Positions 41,601-56,691 of a stretch of DNA of 64,000 nucleotides are shown in pieces. The DNA is from Tyto alba (taxonomy: Eukaryota; Chordata; Aves; Strigiformes; Tytonidae). Every line of letters starts with the position of its first letter. The stretch's first letter is position 1. The stretch lies in assembly GCF_018691265.1 (NCBI RefSeq), contig NW_024881327.1:28592464-28656463 (forward strand). Reading direction: 5' to 3'. Both the position numbers and the translations under genes were made by a program. The notes beneath the pieces were generated by a model. The model saw nothing but the letters and a program-made list of their open reading frames with translations. It made no database searches and was not told the origin of the DNA.

Positions 41601-44600
41601 TGTGCATGGAGAGGGTATTTAGTCAGAGATGCATATGGGTGGCACAGGTATTTAGTTAGAGGGAGGCATGAAGAACAGGTAAGATCAAAGTCAAATAGCA
41701 AATGCCCAGGAAAGTATATGAATAATGGTGATCCTGAAGTGATACTTCCTCTACTTATATATAAAGATAAAAAATTATTTTGCTGTTAATATTGGAAATG
41801 TAGTTGCTGGTGCACCAAAACATAAGGGCTAGAAATAGATGTCTGGATACACTTTGGGAAATAATTTTGCAAACTAGGTACTTTCACTAGAATTTAATAC
41901 ATCTTTCCCAAAAGAAAATGTCTCACCAACAGAAGGCAGTTGATTTTGTTGGCAAATGATAAACTACTTATTTTAAAGCCAACATTAAACTTTACCTACC
42001 TAAAATACTTTTGAAGTAACTATTATTCACAGATCCTTTGTAATATCTTTATGACTTGTTCATTAAATTTTAAAATATGATAATACTTTATGTTTAAAGC
42101 AGAGAAAACTTTGAGACACCAAAGCACATCAGCTGGTGTCCTGAAAAGAGCTGAGAAAATAATTAATAATTTATTTGCAGGATTTTTTTTTCCCGCTCCT
42201 TCATGAATACTTCACATAGAACAGTATCAAATTTTTAGGTGTTGAGAACTGGGTTAGTTTTAAGTTAAGTTCATAGTTTTTAGTCAATAGTGTTTTCTTT
42301 TTCAGTTTTTTGTTTGAATTTACAAACATTTGACATGTTTGTACAGATAGGATATTTTTGTCCCTTAGCTGTAACTCTGTATACCACTCCTCTAGTAGCA
42401 ATGAGAATAAATAATTATTTTTTTTGTGGATGTTATCATCTCAGGCTTCAGATGTCTCTGTGATTTCCTGTCTGGAGTTCTGAGGTCCATGACCAATGAT
42501 ATTGAAATTCTTTCATTGGAGAATGTTCATTAAAAATAGAATGTAATATCTCTTCCTCTGAAAATGAGTAAATGCTATAATGTTTGTGACAGTGAAAAAG
42601 TGTTAAGTGTATATGTTTATAAATTTAGAACAAGTTTGTTATGGGATCAATAACAATGTGAAAATTAGAAGAGAAAACATTATAGTCAAAGGATAGAGAC
42701 GAGTAACAGGGAACTATAGGTGCTTTTATAGAATTCAGGAGAGATGGAATTTCCCACTCTCATGTTTTCTTCATAGTATGAAAGAGAATCCATGGTCTGA
42801 GATGTTTATTCTCAGTGAGCAGTGATGCTGATTAAAGTCTAGTTGGCTGTTGATAAGCACCTGACCTTGAGAATGATGAATAGTCTCCTAGTTCTAAATA
42901 ATATTGCTGTGTGCTTTAAAGTTTTAAATGGAAATAAGACAGTAAAGGTTATTAACATAGTCTGCATAAGAGAAAAATTACACCCCTTCCTGCATTTAAT
43001 TATAGAAATATTTGTAAGCTCTCTAGCCTTACATATATAGTTATTTAAATTGTATGCATCTTTTTTCAGACACTTATATTTACTTAGAAAACTAGGCACA
43101 TAGTGTTTGTTCCTGTGCCGTGTTTCCATTATTCCCCTAAGTATTTATTCCTTCACTGTACTACCAGTCAGAGATTTATTTCACTTATTTGTTTTGTTCT
43201 AAATACTCAGGGACAAAGTGGGAAATAATTGTTTCTTGCTTCAGCTGGTTGAAAATCTCTGACTTCAGGGGAACCCCATCTGCATTGGAAGGCTTGCCCA
43301 GAGAAGTAGTATGCACTTTATACCTTAATGAGGATTACAACACCAACTCTTACAAGGACCATTTCTAACATAAACTAACCCTAGTGCTCTTGAACATGTA
43401 TGATCTTACAACACGAAATATCCTCTATAAGTGGTGATCTGAAATATTAGTAAGTAACTCGTTCCTTTGTTGAAGTGCACTTATTTAAAAATTAAACCTA
43501 TTTTGAAAAACCCAGCTTTTGAAATAGAGGATGCATAATGGACAAAGCAACTTGTAAATAATTAGCTGTATGAAGCAAATTACATATGGTTTCCCCTCAC
43601 AGTTTAGGAAACGTTTGTCTAGGAAGAATGCATACCTTGGCAACTGGACTCAACTGACAATCCAGTTGAGCAGTGTAAGAGCAGTATAAATCCCAAGTAA
43701 CATCTACGTACTGTTGCAGTGTTTCTGAGGACCTATTTCTGAAAGCTGCGTAAATTCTTTACCAGATTAAAAACTGAGTACCATTATAAAGGATAAAAAA
43801 ATCCTGTTAAAAGAGTGTTTCTGAGATAAATTGGATATGAAGAAAAAAAAAAAGAATTAAGCAATCTAAAACATTAAAGTGCAATTATTTTCTTTGCAAA
43901 TGCAGGTAAAGATACTAACACGTTACTTTAGGGTAGATAGCTGAAAAAGCTGGAGCAGCTTTTTCTTCTATTATTTCTTGTCATGGTCCTGCTTATGAGA
44001 GTGTGATGAAGATGGTACTGATGTTGTGTCCCACTTGCTGGTTACTAGCACTTCCTTTGGGACCTTGGTCATCTGCCACAGCTAGGTCTGTGCTGGTAGT
44101 ATGCAAACACAGGTGTGGGGGCTACAATCAACTGCCAGAAACTTCCCAGTCCTCCCATTCAGTACTGAGCCCACTCAGTTTCACAGTTGGTTTAAATGAA
44201 CAAAGAAATAAAAACTTATGTGACTAAAGGTTGCAGGTTTGGAAACGTGTCTGTAATTCCTGTAACGGAGTATTGCCCAAGCTTCTGTAAGTGTGTATTT
44301 GCCTAACTGTTGAAAACTTGATGTCTCTGAGTATTTATCTCATGAGATCATATGCAAAAGCCCTGTTTATGACTTGGATTCTGGTTTGCTTTACACCACT
44401 GTAACTTTACACTCTATTCGTTTGTTTGCATATGCTGCTTTAATATTGTCAGAACAATGCAGTTTTTTACTCAAACCTCTTTTTTTGATGTAGGTGTTAG
44501 AAATTATTCCGTCATTAAAGAAATATTCAGGGTGGAAAAAAACTTTATATGCCTTGCTTCTGTTTTCTGCTGCTTGTTTTTATATGGCTTTGCCTGCTAT

Positions 44601-47600
44601 AACTAAAAGCATAGTGTTGTCAGCCTAATTATTCCATACACCTCTTGCCATTTTCTGTAATTTTCCAATTAAAGTACATGAAAACTTTCCTATTATAGGA
44701 GGATTTCATGACACCTAATTTTTTGCCCTGAGAGCCAAATCCACCATTGTGAATAGGCTTATCTGCCAACAGTGAATTGTCTGCCAGAGTCTTTCTATCT
44801 CAACTATGTTTCCTAGCTGAATAGCTGTGAGTCAGCAGTAGGAAATTAGAAACACGCTCACTCCATAATAAACAGAAGCTGTCTGTGAATACTGTTTTTT
44901 AAAAGTACAGTTGAGCCTTTACAAGTATAAGCTGATTTTTATGCTTTATTAAGGCCATGCTTCCATTCAAATTTTTTTTCACTTTCAGAACTTAATGGAT
45001 TGTCTTATGTGACAGATCACAGCTAGAAAAGAGTTGTAACCTGTAAACAATCAGACAAATGATCTTATATTTCAAAATCACTGAGATTTGTAAAAATGAG
45101 CTGTAATTCTGATTACTGTCATGTCCAGTTATCCCTATGTGAAGTGGTCTTGTGCAGTTTTGGAGATGTTGCCTTATCAGCCCATGTGGTCAGAGTGAGC
45201 TTCCAAGTCAAAGTTCCTATGCCAAAAATAATGACAGTGATACATTACTTTATATAGTGACACATTGTTTTATATCACAGGGATTAAATGGGTAACTCAG
45301 ACATGATCCCAAAGATTTATGCACACTATAAACTTTAAGCATTTAAGTAATTTTAAATTTGCACATAAATCTTCCCAGGATTATATCATAAAATTTAGGT
45401 GCTGATTGCCAAATATTTACACTAAATACCAACCAAGTGTGCTAGTTGATAAACTGAGCTTAATGATATTCCATCCCTTGATTTTTTTCTTTTGCTTAGG
45501 GCAAAGACAATGAAATATTGCTGAATGGGGGATCTTGGTGTATTGCATTGCTAAACTAGCACCAACTGTGCTATGGCTGGTTCTTCCAGTGATTTAAAGT
45601 TTTGTTCTGTCTTGATGACAAATATATAATGAATCTAATAATTACCCTGAAATTATCCTTTCTACCGTTCCCTTCTCTTTTTATACTTTGCCCTTACTGA
45701 ATTTGCTGGGTGTCAAAGACACAGAGTGAAAGCAATTAGAATTTGTTTGGTGTGTTTTCACTCTAATTTAGGGCCTGAAATATTTACATATTCAGAAAGA
45801 CAATATAAACAGGTATTTATATTTAGATCTGAAGCTTGCAGGAAATTATTCTTACCAGGTGGTTATGCTAAACTTCGAAACAAGATTTTTAGAAATAATG
45901 TATAAGCAAATTGCAAGATACTGCACATAATAACAAGCTGAATTTTGTTTATCTTGAACAATTTTTTGTCTGTGTGTAAAATCCGTACAGAAAAAAAGGA
46001 TGCATCTTTTGTGATACTATGAAATAAGGAATAATTCTGTGGGATTTTTGAGATGTAAGGTCAATATGAAGGTGTTGCTGGATGCTCCTTTTTTCAGGTG
46101 ATTTCAGTCATTTGTGTCCCAATTTTTCCATTTGTAAAGTAGTTGTACTGATTCTGATTACTTTCATGAAGTGTTTTGATATCTATTTGTAAGACAATAT
46201 CTTTAGGAGCCACATACAGTTGGTAGTCTATTAGTATAACATTCATGAATATATTTTTTTTTTTTTAATCAAATAATATAACATTTTACCAGCTCAAATT
46301 CTATGTCAACTCCCATGATTTACCAAGAATCCTCACTCCCCCCTCCATCTTGGTCTTCTTCCTCCAAAAATCAAAACCAAGCTCCTGGATTAGTTTTTTT
46401 ACTCAGAATTTAAGCTTCATTTATTATATTTTAAAATGATTACTGACTGTGGTAAGTTAGAAAGAAAAGAATGACAAGTACACCTCAGTAGGATGAAAAA
46501 AAAAAGATAAATCCTATTTCCTTCTTCCTGTCAAGACTTTAAAGCCAATGTTATGATTGTAGACTTATCTTTTGAATTTGAATGCTTGGAATTGGTATTA
46601 TTTGTTTAAAAAGTCATTGTCTACCCAGCCTAGTCATTAAGTGCCTGACTCCCAAGTACAGTTCACCTTTGTGCACTTATGTCCCCCTATGTTTTATAGA
46701 CAAGATAACCTAAAAGTTCACCTGTTGAGTAAGTCTGTCTGTTAAAATATACTAGAATAGCTCCATCATGTATGGACACTGTATTGGGAATTGAAATATT
46801 TCATATAGTTTTCATAATCCAAAATGGTCAAACCACTGTGGAAGAACAGTTATTTAGGGAGTATAGATACACCTTAAGGGAGAAAGAGGCTTTCAGACTA
46901 TTAGAACTAATAAGGAGGTATGTGTTCAGCCATGTGTCTCATTCTGTAGAATTGACAAACTCTGCGTTAATTTGTAAAAAAGGTTGTAAAAAGTAAGAGC
47001 TGTGTTTTTGTTGTTTCCAAAAAAGTGTCAGGTAATTAGTCTTCCTAGGTGCTACAGTTCTGTGTCTTTCAGCTTCCCCCCCTTTTTTGGCAATGTGGTG
47101 AGCTGTGAATGGTATCAGCTACCCACTGCCCGCTGAAAACGTTGGTGAAATTGTGCTGAGTTGCTTCAGTATGTTTGCTTGAATGCAACAAGAGGCAAAA
47201 TTTAGCTGCAGGCATCTGGTTCTCCTTTTTTTCTCTTCTTTCTCTTTTTGCTTCTGTCTTTCACCACTGAGAGGGTGGGGGGAACCTAACTGTGATTTAG
47301 TATTTGTCCAGAAGGCCAATGTTGGAAACTTCAAGCAGCCTGCCCCAAGCTGAAACAGCAAACCCTGATGTGAAATTTTGTAATTCTTACTGAACTGAAA
47401 TTTACTTGAAAATCAACTGTATTCATATGACTTCTGAAATCAAGGGTCTCAGGAAGACCTGCGTGCACATTGAAACAGAACTGGATACACAGAGAGAGAA
47501 GAATGCTGTGAAGAACAGTTCTTGAAAAGGAAATCTAAAACTGAAAAAGTGGCATTCCAGAAATCCCAATTGAAATCAAGTCTGTTACACATAAACCTAT

Positions 47601-50600
47601 AAAAGAGCACAGAGGAAACCAATTCGTCACAAACTGCTGTAATGAGTGAAATCTGCAGTAAAAATAGCAGGTTCAGAAGTCAAAGGGGAGCTTTTCCAGA
47701 TTTAATAAAATTTTTTTGAATATTCCATTAATGTCACAGTATCAGTTTATTTCATTCTAGATGAAAATTAATTGGGCTCTTGAACTGACACAGTGCTGAT
47801 CCTCACATTTTTACCAAGGTGGATGGAAACCAGCCTCCTTTCCTTGGCAACTGTTTAATGCCAGATTCCGAGCTTTGTAATGAGGTTTTGTTATGTGTGC
47901 CCTCTTACTCAGGCTGGGGCTCAGATTAAAGCATTCATTTTTTTCACAGTCTGTCCTTGCCTGTGTCAAAATGTGTCTATTTGGCTCTACTCATCTTAAT
48001 TGGCTCTCCTGAGCTTCAATTGCCTGCAAGTACCACAAATATAACTTTTATGGTGAATATATGGAAGTCTGAGGCATTTAAAAAAAAGCTGGTTTCATTT
48101 GGTGGCGATTAAGATAAGGTTATTCATGAATGTATTAGGTGGCTTTTTTTTTTTCTTCTTCTAACTAATTATCAAAGGTCATTTTAAGCATCAAAGTCCT
48201 GAGTATCTCCATAGTCCCTGACTTTCCACAAAGTCAAAGAAGTTCACATCGTCACAGGCAGTGTTCAGCAGTGCTGAATGAATGGTCCCAAGTCTTTTGT
48301 TGAACCCCTCAGAAGAATAAATCTTCCCTGAAAAGGGAATATACATTCAGTTCCATTTCTGTGTATGTTTGTTTCTAACTTGAGAACTACTCAGAGTACA
48401 TCAGAAATGAGCGATAAATACATGAAAAAGACATATATTACTTTGGGAAGTTTTCCAGCCACTAAAAAGAATAAAGGCAGCTCTGCTCACGCGTTCATCA
48501 GTTCCATCTGCTCTCCATTGATAGCAGGCCTTTGGGATTTGTTTCAGAATAAAATATTAGTGTAATGGACAACAATAAAAATACAGTGTATGTATCTATT
48601 GTATCATAAAGAAGCATCATCCGCTTCTTTAGAAAAGTTATAGCAAAAGGAAATGGCTTTATTATCATAAAATGATGTTAATAACAGTAAATGTTCTAAG
48701 ATTAAATGAGATATGAGATTTGTCATTTGTAAATATCAAAAAAATGTTTGACTTATGTTGAGGAATTCTGCAATAAGGTTGCTCTCAGTGGGACATCATT
48801 TGGTAGGCATTACTGGTTGGTACTGTTACCTATGTTTTTTCCATTTCTTCTTAATGTGTAAGTTTTCTATCTTTGGAGGAGAACTGCTAGTTGTTGCTGA
48901 ACTTTCCTCTTCATATCAAAAGTTGAACAAAAATCTGTCTCAATGGAATGATCCATGTATGGGAAAATGTATGTTCTTTCTTACAATCTTTTTCTAATAC
49001 ATCCTTGTAATTTCATGATCTATAGAAATACTGCAAAGAACTTGTAACAACCCTAATTGAAAAAGGTGATGTTTGTGGCCATTTCAGATAGTCAAGATAC
49101 CCTACATGGCAAGCTAACAATTCTCCTTAACAGAGATTCCCCATCTGATGAAAAGCTGACTGTGGTACAGCTAAGAATTAAATCTTAAGTATTATAAAAA
49201 AGAATTAGCTATAAAATGGTGTGTACTTTATTTCTTATTTTTTTTAGAATGCATTGCAAATATTTGTATTAACTTACAAGAAAATGGAAGCAATCCTCTG
49301 TGTGTATACTTTCATGTAGATATATTTCAGCAGGTGTTTCTGCATGCATGTGGAGACAATGAGGATGAACCAAGGAAAAGAGTTGATTTTGCAATTTCTT
49401 ACCAATATGACCCACAGTCATTTTATGTTTCTTCAAGTAGTGAGTTCATTTATCTTTTTCTGGTTCCAGTGGCTGTGTAGTGTCTTGTATTCAGAATACA
49501 TTTCCTTTACTATACAATTTCAGTACTTCAGGGGAACAGAGCTATTGTAGAAGCTCAGCGTACTTGGGAAGAGAAGAAAAGTTGGGAAAAGTCCTACAGG
49601 AGTGCACAGATGCTGGGAAACAGCACGTGGCTGAGATACTGTTTAGTGAAGATATCACTCAGGGAGCAGATAATTATCACAGTATCTTCGTAGTCTTGTG
49701 TTACAATTCAAAGTTTGTACATGAAGTGGAATAACTAAGTGTGCAGCCCACAGCTATGGTTGATCACTATCTCCAGTAGATCGTGTGGTAGATAAAACAT
49801 TTGTTACCTGAGCAGCCATGTCTAGAAATGAGCACTTTTTTTTTTTTTTTTTTCTATCATGGATATCTAGATGTCTTGTTAGCATCCTGGAATCCAGAAG
49901 ACTGAACAGATTGATTTAAAAGTGGATATGTCGGTCAAAGTATACTAATGATTATGCTCTGTTTAAACCAATTTTGGTAGGAAAATAAGTAGTTGTATTA
50001 GAAATTAATGGGAACAATGACATTTGCTTTTTATATAACACACTATAAAAGATGTATTTAATATCTACTCTGGAACATTGTAGAAAAAACTACTGATTAA
50101 TGAATTACAAGGAAGTTACAGTAGATTGGTACCAGTATAACTGAAGTCAGAAACTGCTCATAAGATTTTTTTAAAACATTGCATTTAATAATCTGTTAGT
50201 TTATTAGTGTATTATACTATTGTCTCTGTAGCAGCAACTGTATCCACTTCTCTGCTTAGAGGATACCCAGGCCTGAACTGTGGGGTTCAGAGACATTACT
50301 ATACATTGCTGTAGCAGCATATTATTGTTTTAAGGCTGTTTTAGTGGTCATACAGGCATCATGCCTTCACAGGTGACAGAATACCAGTCTAACACCATGT
50401 CTGTGCTTCTGACCTCGGGATTGCTGAGGGCTTTCCTATACCTCATTAACTGTGAATAATTTAATGTTGCTGACAGCTATCATAATTTAGAGGGATGAAC
50501 CCAGCTCACACCCAAGCAAACACTGGGAGAGTTCAAGGAAACCTTTGCAGATGCTCTGTGAAACTTGACCAGATTTAATACATAGAATGAGTGACATAAT

Positions 50601-52362
50601 TTTATATTTAATATTAGCTTCATGTCTTTCTGTTGTAATTATGCAAATGATCTTTCGTATCAAAACATCATTAAACTTTTCATCATATATATTATGTTAT
50701 TCAACAAAATGAATAATGCTAGGACTGCAAGATGTTCCATCTGTAAGGAAAAAAATATCTGGATAGAAAGCTTGGTTGGACGAGAGAAGAGCACTGTACA
50801 TAGTTGCAAGTTGCTTGCATGAGTAATTTTTAAGTCAGACTCCTTTTTCTTTTGTCCTGCATCTCACTGAACACTGTATGAGAGCTCATGGGAGGCTTTT
50901 TGTTTATAGCTTTATCCTATGGCAGATGCAGCTGAGAAGCATTTTGTACTGAGCAGCATTGGCCTGGTGGGGAAACACACTGGTCATGTTTCTGGGCACA
51001 ACCTCTCCTGAGACATGGCGATTTGCGAGTATCTGCTTCCTAGCATCTGTGGGCCCAGGATGGTTGATGAGTTTATAATGATTTTGTAAGTTGGAAAAGA
51101 GGAAATACAGAAAAGAAGTAATAAGAAGAAATATAAATACATATGAGAACCTCCTCATCTTTTACTTCCTTGCCTTCATAGCTTCAGTCACAGCACTTGT
51201 TAACCTGCTTTGATTTATACCTTAGACTGGAGAAATGTTGAGCTGCTACAAGAACAGAGACATATGCCAAGGGACATGTAAACACTTAGGCAGAGAGGGA
51301 AGTATGCAACTGGAAACTGTCTGCTACAATGTTTGCTTTTAATTGGAATGTAAAACCAGTATTGTTTTATCCTGGAAAATAAAAAAAATAAACCCAACCT
51401 TTAGGGATAAAACCCATACAACATATTTAATTTAAATGTCATTAGATAAAGTATGTTAATTGCAGAATTGCACATTAGCATCACATTTTTAATTCCTTGG
51501 GTACATTTAAGGGAAATTCATATGCTTTGTAAGTATTTGAGGCCTAGACAATGAAAACAACTTCAGTTTTAATAATTGATTTGATATTGTTAAGGAAACA
51601 TTTTGCCCCATGTTTTGATCTCCAATGTATAATTGTATTAGAGGATAAAGGTAGTAGAAATACAAAAATAAAATAGCTGTGGTTAACAGGCAGAAAGGAA
51701 AAGATGAATGAATTGGGCAGTCCCAATTCACCACTGTATCGCCACAGGCTTAGTCTGTGGAAGTAAGAATTTTCCTGGTTATAGCAGCAGCCACATAGCA
51801 GTTACTCAGATTTAGAGCTGCTTTACTGCAACTCTTCTTTAAGAATGCATTGGAGCTTTTCAGTTTATTATCTTCTTCAATCAGCAATGGTACTATATAT
51901 TTTTGGTGGTATAGTGTCAACCCGCAATATAACTGACAGTGGAAATCTGTCTAGCACTGTGCTATGAATACTCACAGACCAAAACAATATGTCTAGAGAC
52001 TCAGCTGAAGGAAATTGCTATCTGGCTATTCTGGCAAAAGAAATACACAGAATATGAAAGGGCAGCATTAACCTTTCCTGTAGTTCTTGAGAAATGATAA
52101 AAAGGAGCTCTGGAATGCACAGGGAATAGTTATATCGTTAGGGATATAAGTAAAGTTTAAAATACCTCCATGAATAAAAGTTAAACTATACTGTTGTGAT
52201 TTCTATGTCAAAATATTCATTATCTATGATTACACAGAAACTTTCCAGCTGCATGTGAAAATTCTTGGGGCTCAAGAATATTTTTTAGAGTATTAGTTGC
52301 TTAAAATTCATGCCAAAATTACTTTTATCTGTTATTCACTATATGAGGTCTGTACAGGGAAG

Positions 52363-52401
52363 AATGCACGTCCTAAACCTTAATTTCAGGACGTGTGCAT
52401 T
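52363..52401. other. Inverted repeat able to form a hairpin
   Basis: AATGCACGTCCT (52363-52374) pairs with AGGACGTGTGCATT (52388-52401) over 12 base pairs with a two-base bulge and a 13-base loop. One or two further weak pairs are possible outside. It is too short for a typical microRNA precursor. Confidence 0.85.
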
Positions 52402-55400
52402 TTGCTAGACACTTCTTGGAAAACAATTACATAGTCTCATTCTCTGTTGTCTGCTCCTTGGTTTCATATTGACACATAATTCCAAGAATTATACTAAAAC
52501 TAAAGAACAAAAGCAGTCCTGGTAGGCTGTTTGTGATTTTCCAGCAAAAAAATATTCAGCTAAATTGTCTGAATCATGAAAAAATGAACACCATTTGGAA
52601 AATGTACACCAACAAATACTTCATTGTCTCAGAGGGGCTTACCTACATTTGTAATGTATATATTGTCTAATGAATATTTAGCTTTGTGGTTTCAGCCACC
52701 CAAAAGTGTCAATCCACCCTGCCCATGAGAATAAAAGCACAAGGTAGCTTTTTTCCCTTGACTCAGCCAGATGTGACAGTGTTCATTTCCAACACAGCAT
52801 GTATGAACACATTTAGTTTGTTCCTCATATGATACAATTTACTGATCTTCTGAGGGTCTACAGGAGATAATTTTGTACTCACTCATTATGAACTATTTTT
52901 TTCTCTACAGTACAATCTTTCATTCACTCTTCCTTAATGTTTTGCTATAGCTGACAGATGCTCTGTGATTCTGAGCTTAATTAATAAAAACATTACCCTA
53001 AAATAGCATCTAAAAGTGAGTTGCTCTCCCTTTGCTTTCTGTATTACATACTTTGCTATATTTTCCTCATTTTCTTTAAAGTCTTTCTCATCACTGTAAA
53101 AGTTCGTATCACAAAATTATTTTTGACATAAAAAGATGATATAGATGCAAGGGTCCATTCAGAAAAAAATGTGCATACATTGTTGCTTTTCTTAGAAAGG
53201 TTTGAGCTCTTGTGGGTTTTCATTTGAGGGAAAAAGCTGCCCTACTGCCAGCTTCAGTAGATTTTTGATGGATTATTTAGGTAGGCAGTCCTGGAACCTC
53301 TGTCCTAAAAATGCCGAACCTGTATTTACTGGATGCCATGGGAGGTTTTCATTGTCAATCTGAGCTGTCCCATTTGCCGTGAGGGTAAGGACTATGCTAA
53401 TATTTATAATTTATTTAGAAGTGGTGAGTTTTCCTTTCTTTCACTTAGTCATGGAACAAAAAATTGCCTCTTTCCTTATCTTCCCAATTTCTTTCGTCTT
53501 TTTTAGTGTAGCTGGAGATTTACTTTCCTCCCAGATTCCCTTACACAGGAACATCCAAAAAGGGGAAGGTCAGACATATTTATGCTTGACTCTTACACGA
53601 AACAGTATTTTAGCAAACCCAGGTTTCTGGTTTACTACCGTTTCTTCTCTTGAATCCTTCAGAAAAATCCATGTCCTTTCAATGACCTCCCAAAGGCACA
53701 GCATGCAGATAATGTGCACCTTAAGCAACGTCTGTTAAAAGAGACCTGAAAGTTCACTTCCGTCTGCCTTCCCAAGGATTGTCCAAGCAGTCCAGAAACT
53801 TCTCTCGTGGCAAAAATGCAGAAGGAACATCTGCGTTACTCAGTATCAGAGCTGCTGTTCTTCCCACGTGGGTGCAGAAGAGAAGATAGAGAGTATTTAT
53901 TCCTTTCTGCAGCTCTATGCAGCTTCACAGCAGCCAAGCACCATCTGACCCATAATTGTTCTTTGAAATCTATATGTAATGTAAATCCTGAAGAAGCTGA
54001 CGTATTTTTATTTGAAATGGTCACGTGTGTCTCCTGAAACATCTAAAAGCAATGGACAAGTCTGCGTTAAGAAAAAAACTATAAGCATTAAGATGGTTTC
54101 ATTATCAATACATCTTTCCCCACACATTTTCTAATTACTTGTATTGATTAGCGAGCCAGTCAGGCAGCCTTGAACTCAAATTGATCACAGTTCTTAAAAA
54201 AAGGAGGAATCTTTCTTATCTACCTATGAAATTATTCACACGATTAACAATGTTTTCATTTTATCTTACTGTAGGTAATCATCTTTTCTTCTCCATAGGT
54301 AGTGAAAAGGTCATAAAACTGAACAGAGAAGACCTTGCCAGACTGAAAATGCTGGAGACACCCAATGGGTGCCTAATTTTTTTAAAATTAATCAAGTTTC
54401 AGATATTTATTATTTAAATAAGTAACTGTTAACAGGGTAGCATGACAAACCTGTTTCTTGAATAGACATTCAGTGTGGTAGCATCACTATAGCTGCAAAT
54501 AATTTTATTATGTCTTCATAACATCTTGGAATTTCACATGCCCCCAAAACCTCTCCAAATACCTATTGGTTTATCCATTCAAGAACAACAGGCAAACTTT
54601 TACTGTGTTCCATTACAGCATTTCAAAAGGACAGATAAAACACAAATTCATAAAAATATAGATTGCTCTGAGGTAAGCTAAGAATACGATCTCTCTTAGG
54701 TGTTTCTGACAAGTCTTGGCAGGGACAAAACATGACTATGAATAAATATATAACGCATAGGTTCCAAAGTAACCTTATATGAAGAATTACTGTAGCTTAA
54801 AATGATTTTATTTTCTGCTTTATATATTTCTAATAGGAATAGAGGTTATTATTTTGCACAAACAGAATAACCATATTTACTTTTTCTAAAATATCATTAA
54901 CAGATTAACAGTCCACAGATGTCCAGTAAAGTCTCAGTAATTATTACATTGAAACCTAACTTTCCAAACTTTTGTATATTACATAATTACACGGTAGTAT
55001 CTAGGAGGGATGAGATATTATTGGCAGTTTTATTTATGGAAAGATAATAATTTCAGAGATACTCTTGAAAATATTTCTCTTGTAAAGAATTTTCTAAGCA
55101 GATGAGAGAAAAGGAAATTCATAAATTGAAATCAGCTGAATTGCTAAATAATCATCACTTGTTAAAGTCCACCATCTTGCCTGATAGTGTTCCTGAAGAT
55201 TTCCTTCCAGGCTAAAGGAGCTCTGTCTGTTTTTTGCTCTTCCCTTGAACAAAGATTTCTGTAAGAACTACAGAAGAGGTAATCCTTTGTTATTTAAATT
55301 CAAGTACTTATTCCTTGAATGGATTATGATTTTTGGATTTGTTCAAGTCTCCAAAGTGGCATAAAATGCTCATTTTTGTAGCTTTGTCTGTTGGGTTGCT

Positions 55401-56691
55401 TCCTGCCCCATAAGACTATCTTATTACTTGAATGTTTGGTTGTTTTTGTTTGTTTTATCAATAGAATGATCAGAACAGTGGGTTGTAATTGATGCTTATG
55501 TCCTGAAGTCTTTACTTTGTTCAAATTCAGGACACTTATTTTCATATTTTAAAAAAACAAACTGATAGATCAAAATCTTAGAACTAAGGTTTAGCTCTAA
55601 GTACGTGAAAAATACCAGTACTATATATAAATACCTTTAAATGCCTGTCATGTTAATTTCAAAAGAGTTCAAACTTAAAATTTAATTGATGTTATAGCCT
55701 TCTGAACATATATTAATTTTTTTAACTTTATATGACTTTTTCTATTATTACAATGTTATTTTCTAAACATTATTTTTATGAAAAACTCTTTAAACCTCTA
55801 CATTGCTGTTTAAAATTTCCAGTACTCGTCCCATAATGTTATATATATTTAAAAGATATTCTTTTTAATTCTCATTTATGCTGCTAGATATGTAATGCAG
55901 TTCAGGCATGGCATTTTAATCGTCTGATAGAATTTAAGATTTATTTTTCATGAAAGTGTTACTCATCAGCAAATTGACTACATCCTTTATTGACCTTTCT
56001 TTTTAATTTTTCTTGAGATTTCAGAAGCTTTAAAGAATTGCAGTTCATCATCCTGATCTTCCAAGATCAGATTCATCTGACCTTTACTCTGTGCTTAACA
56101 TTAATTCTTTGATTCAAATAATCCCGTATTATGAAATACTGCTTTAACTTTTTCTCCTGTTGTCAGTTAAAGGTAATATCTGCAAACTATATTGATAAGA
56201 ATGCAGAGATCTTTCCACAGAATTAATCTGTTCATGTTCATACTGTTATTATGTTAAGATGCTCCACTGCAATGATTCTCTATTCTGCTTATGCAGAGTG
56301 AAGTGGGGTTTGAAATAGCTGTGTCTTGAAATAACCTGAGATCCAAGAGTTGCTTGGTCTTATCTTACTTTAGGAAGACAGTCTGATATTACATTACTTA
56401 TGTTAATTTTTCAAATTACTACCCACGGTTAATTCCTTGATTGTTTTACAGAGGATAATGGATTCTGTCAGACAGTATCTTGATGAATCGAGTTGAAACC
56501 TGCGGTCTACTGGCATAACAGTGAAGTCCATTCAGAGGTGTGCCGTTCTGTCTGTAGCTTTTGACGAGAATCAAGTCAGTCTAACTTTTGTATAAGTACT
56601 TGCTCTTCCACCTTCCCTTGTTCCCAGTAAAAAAGTGGATAACACATCGTGAACAAAAGGAATTGGGGTGAACAAATTCCTTTTGTCTTTG

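Larger units (their letters stand above)
40189..56691. other. Intronic DNA, no gene seen
   Basis: AT-rich with short chance frames only. An ancient LINE-like remnant is suspected at about 41500-41600, and a 14-bp-class hairpin lies at 52363-52401. Homopolymer tracts lie at about 46254-46266 and 49838-49853 (T). Stretches around 44500-44870, 45710-45830 and 47790-48070 have TAATTR and forkhead-like words that could belong to conserved noncoding elements. This cannot be told without alignment. Confidence 0.6.
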
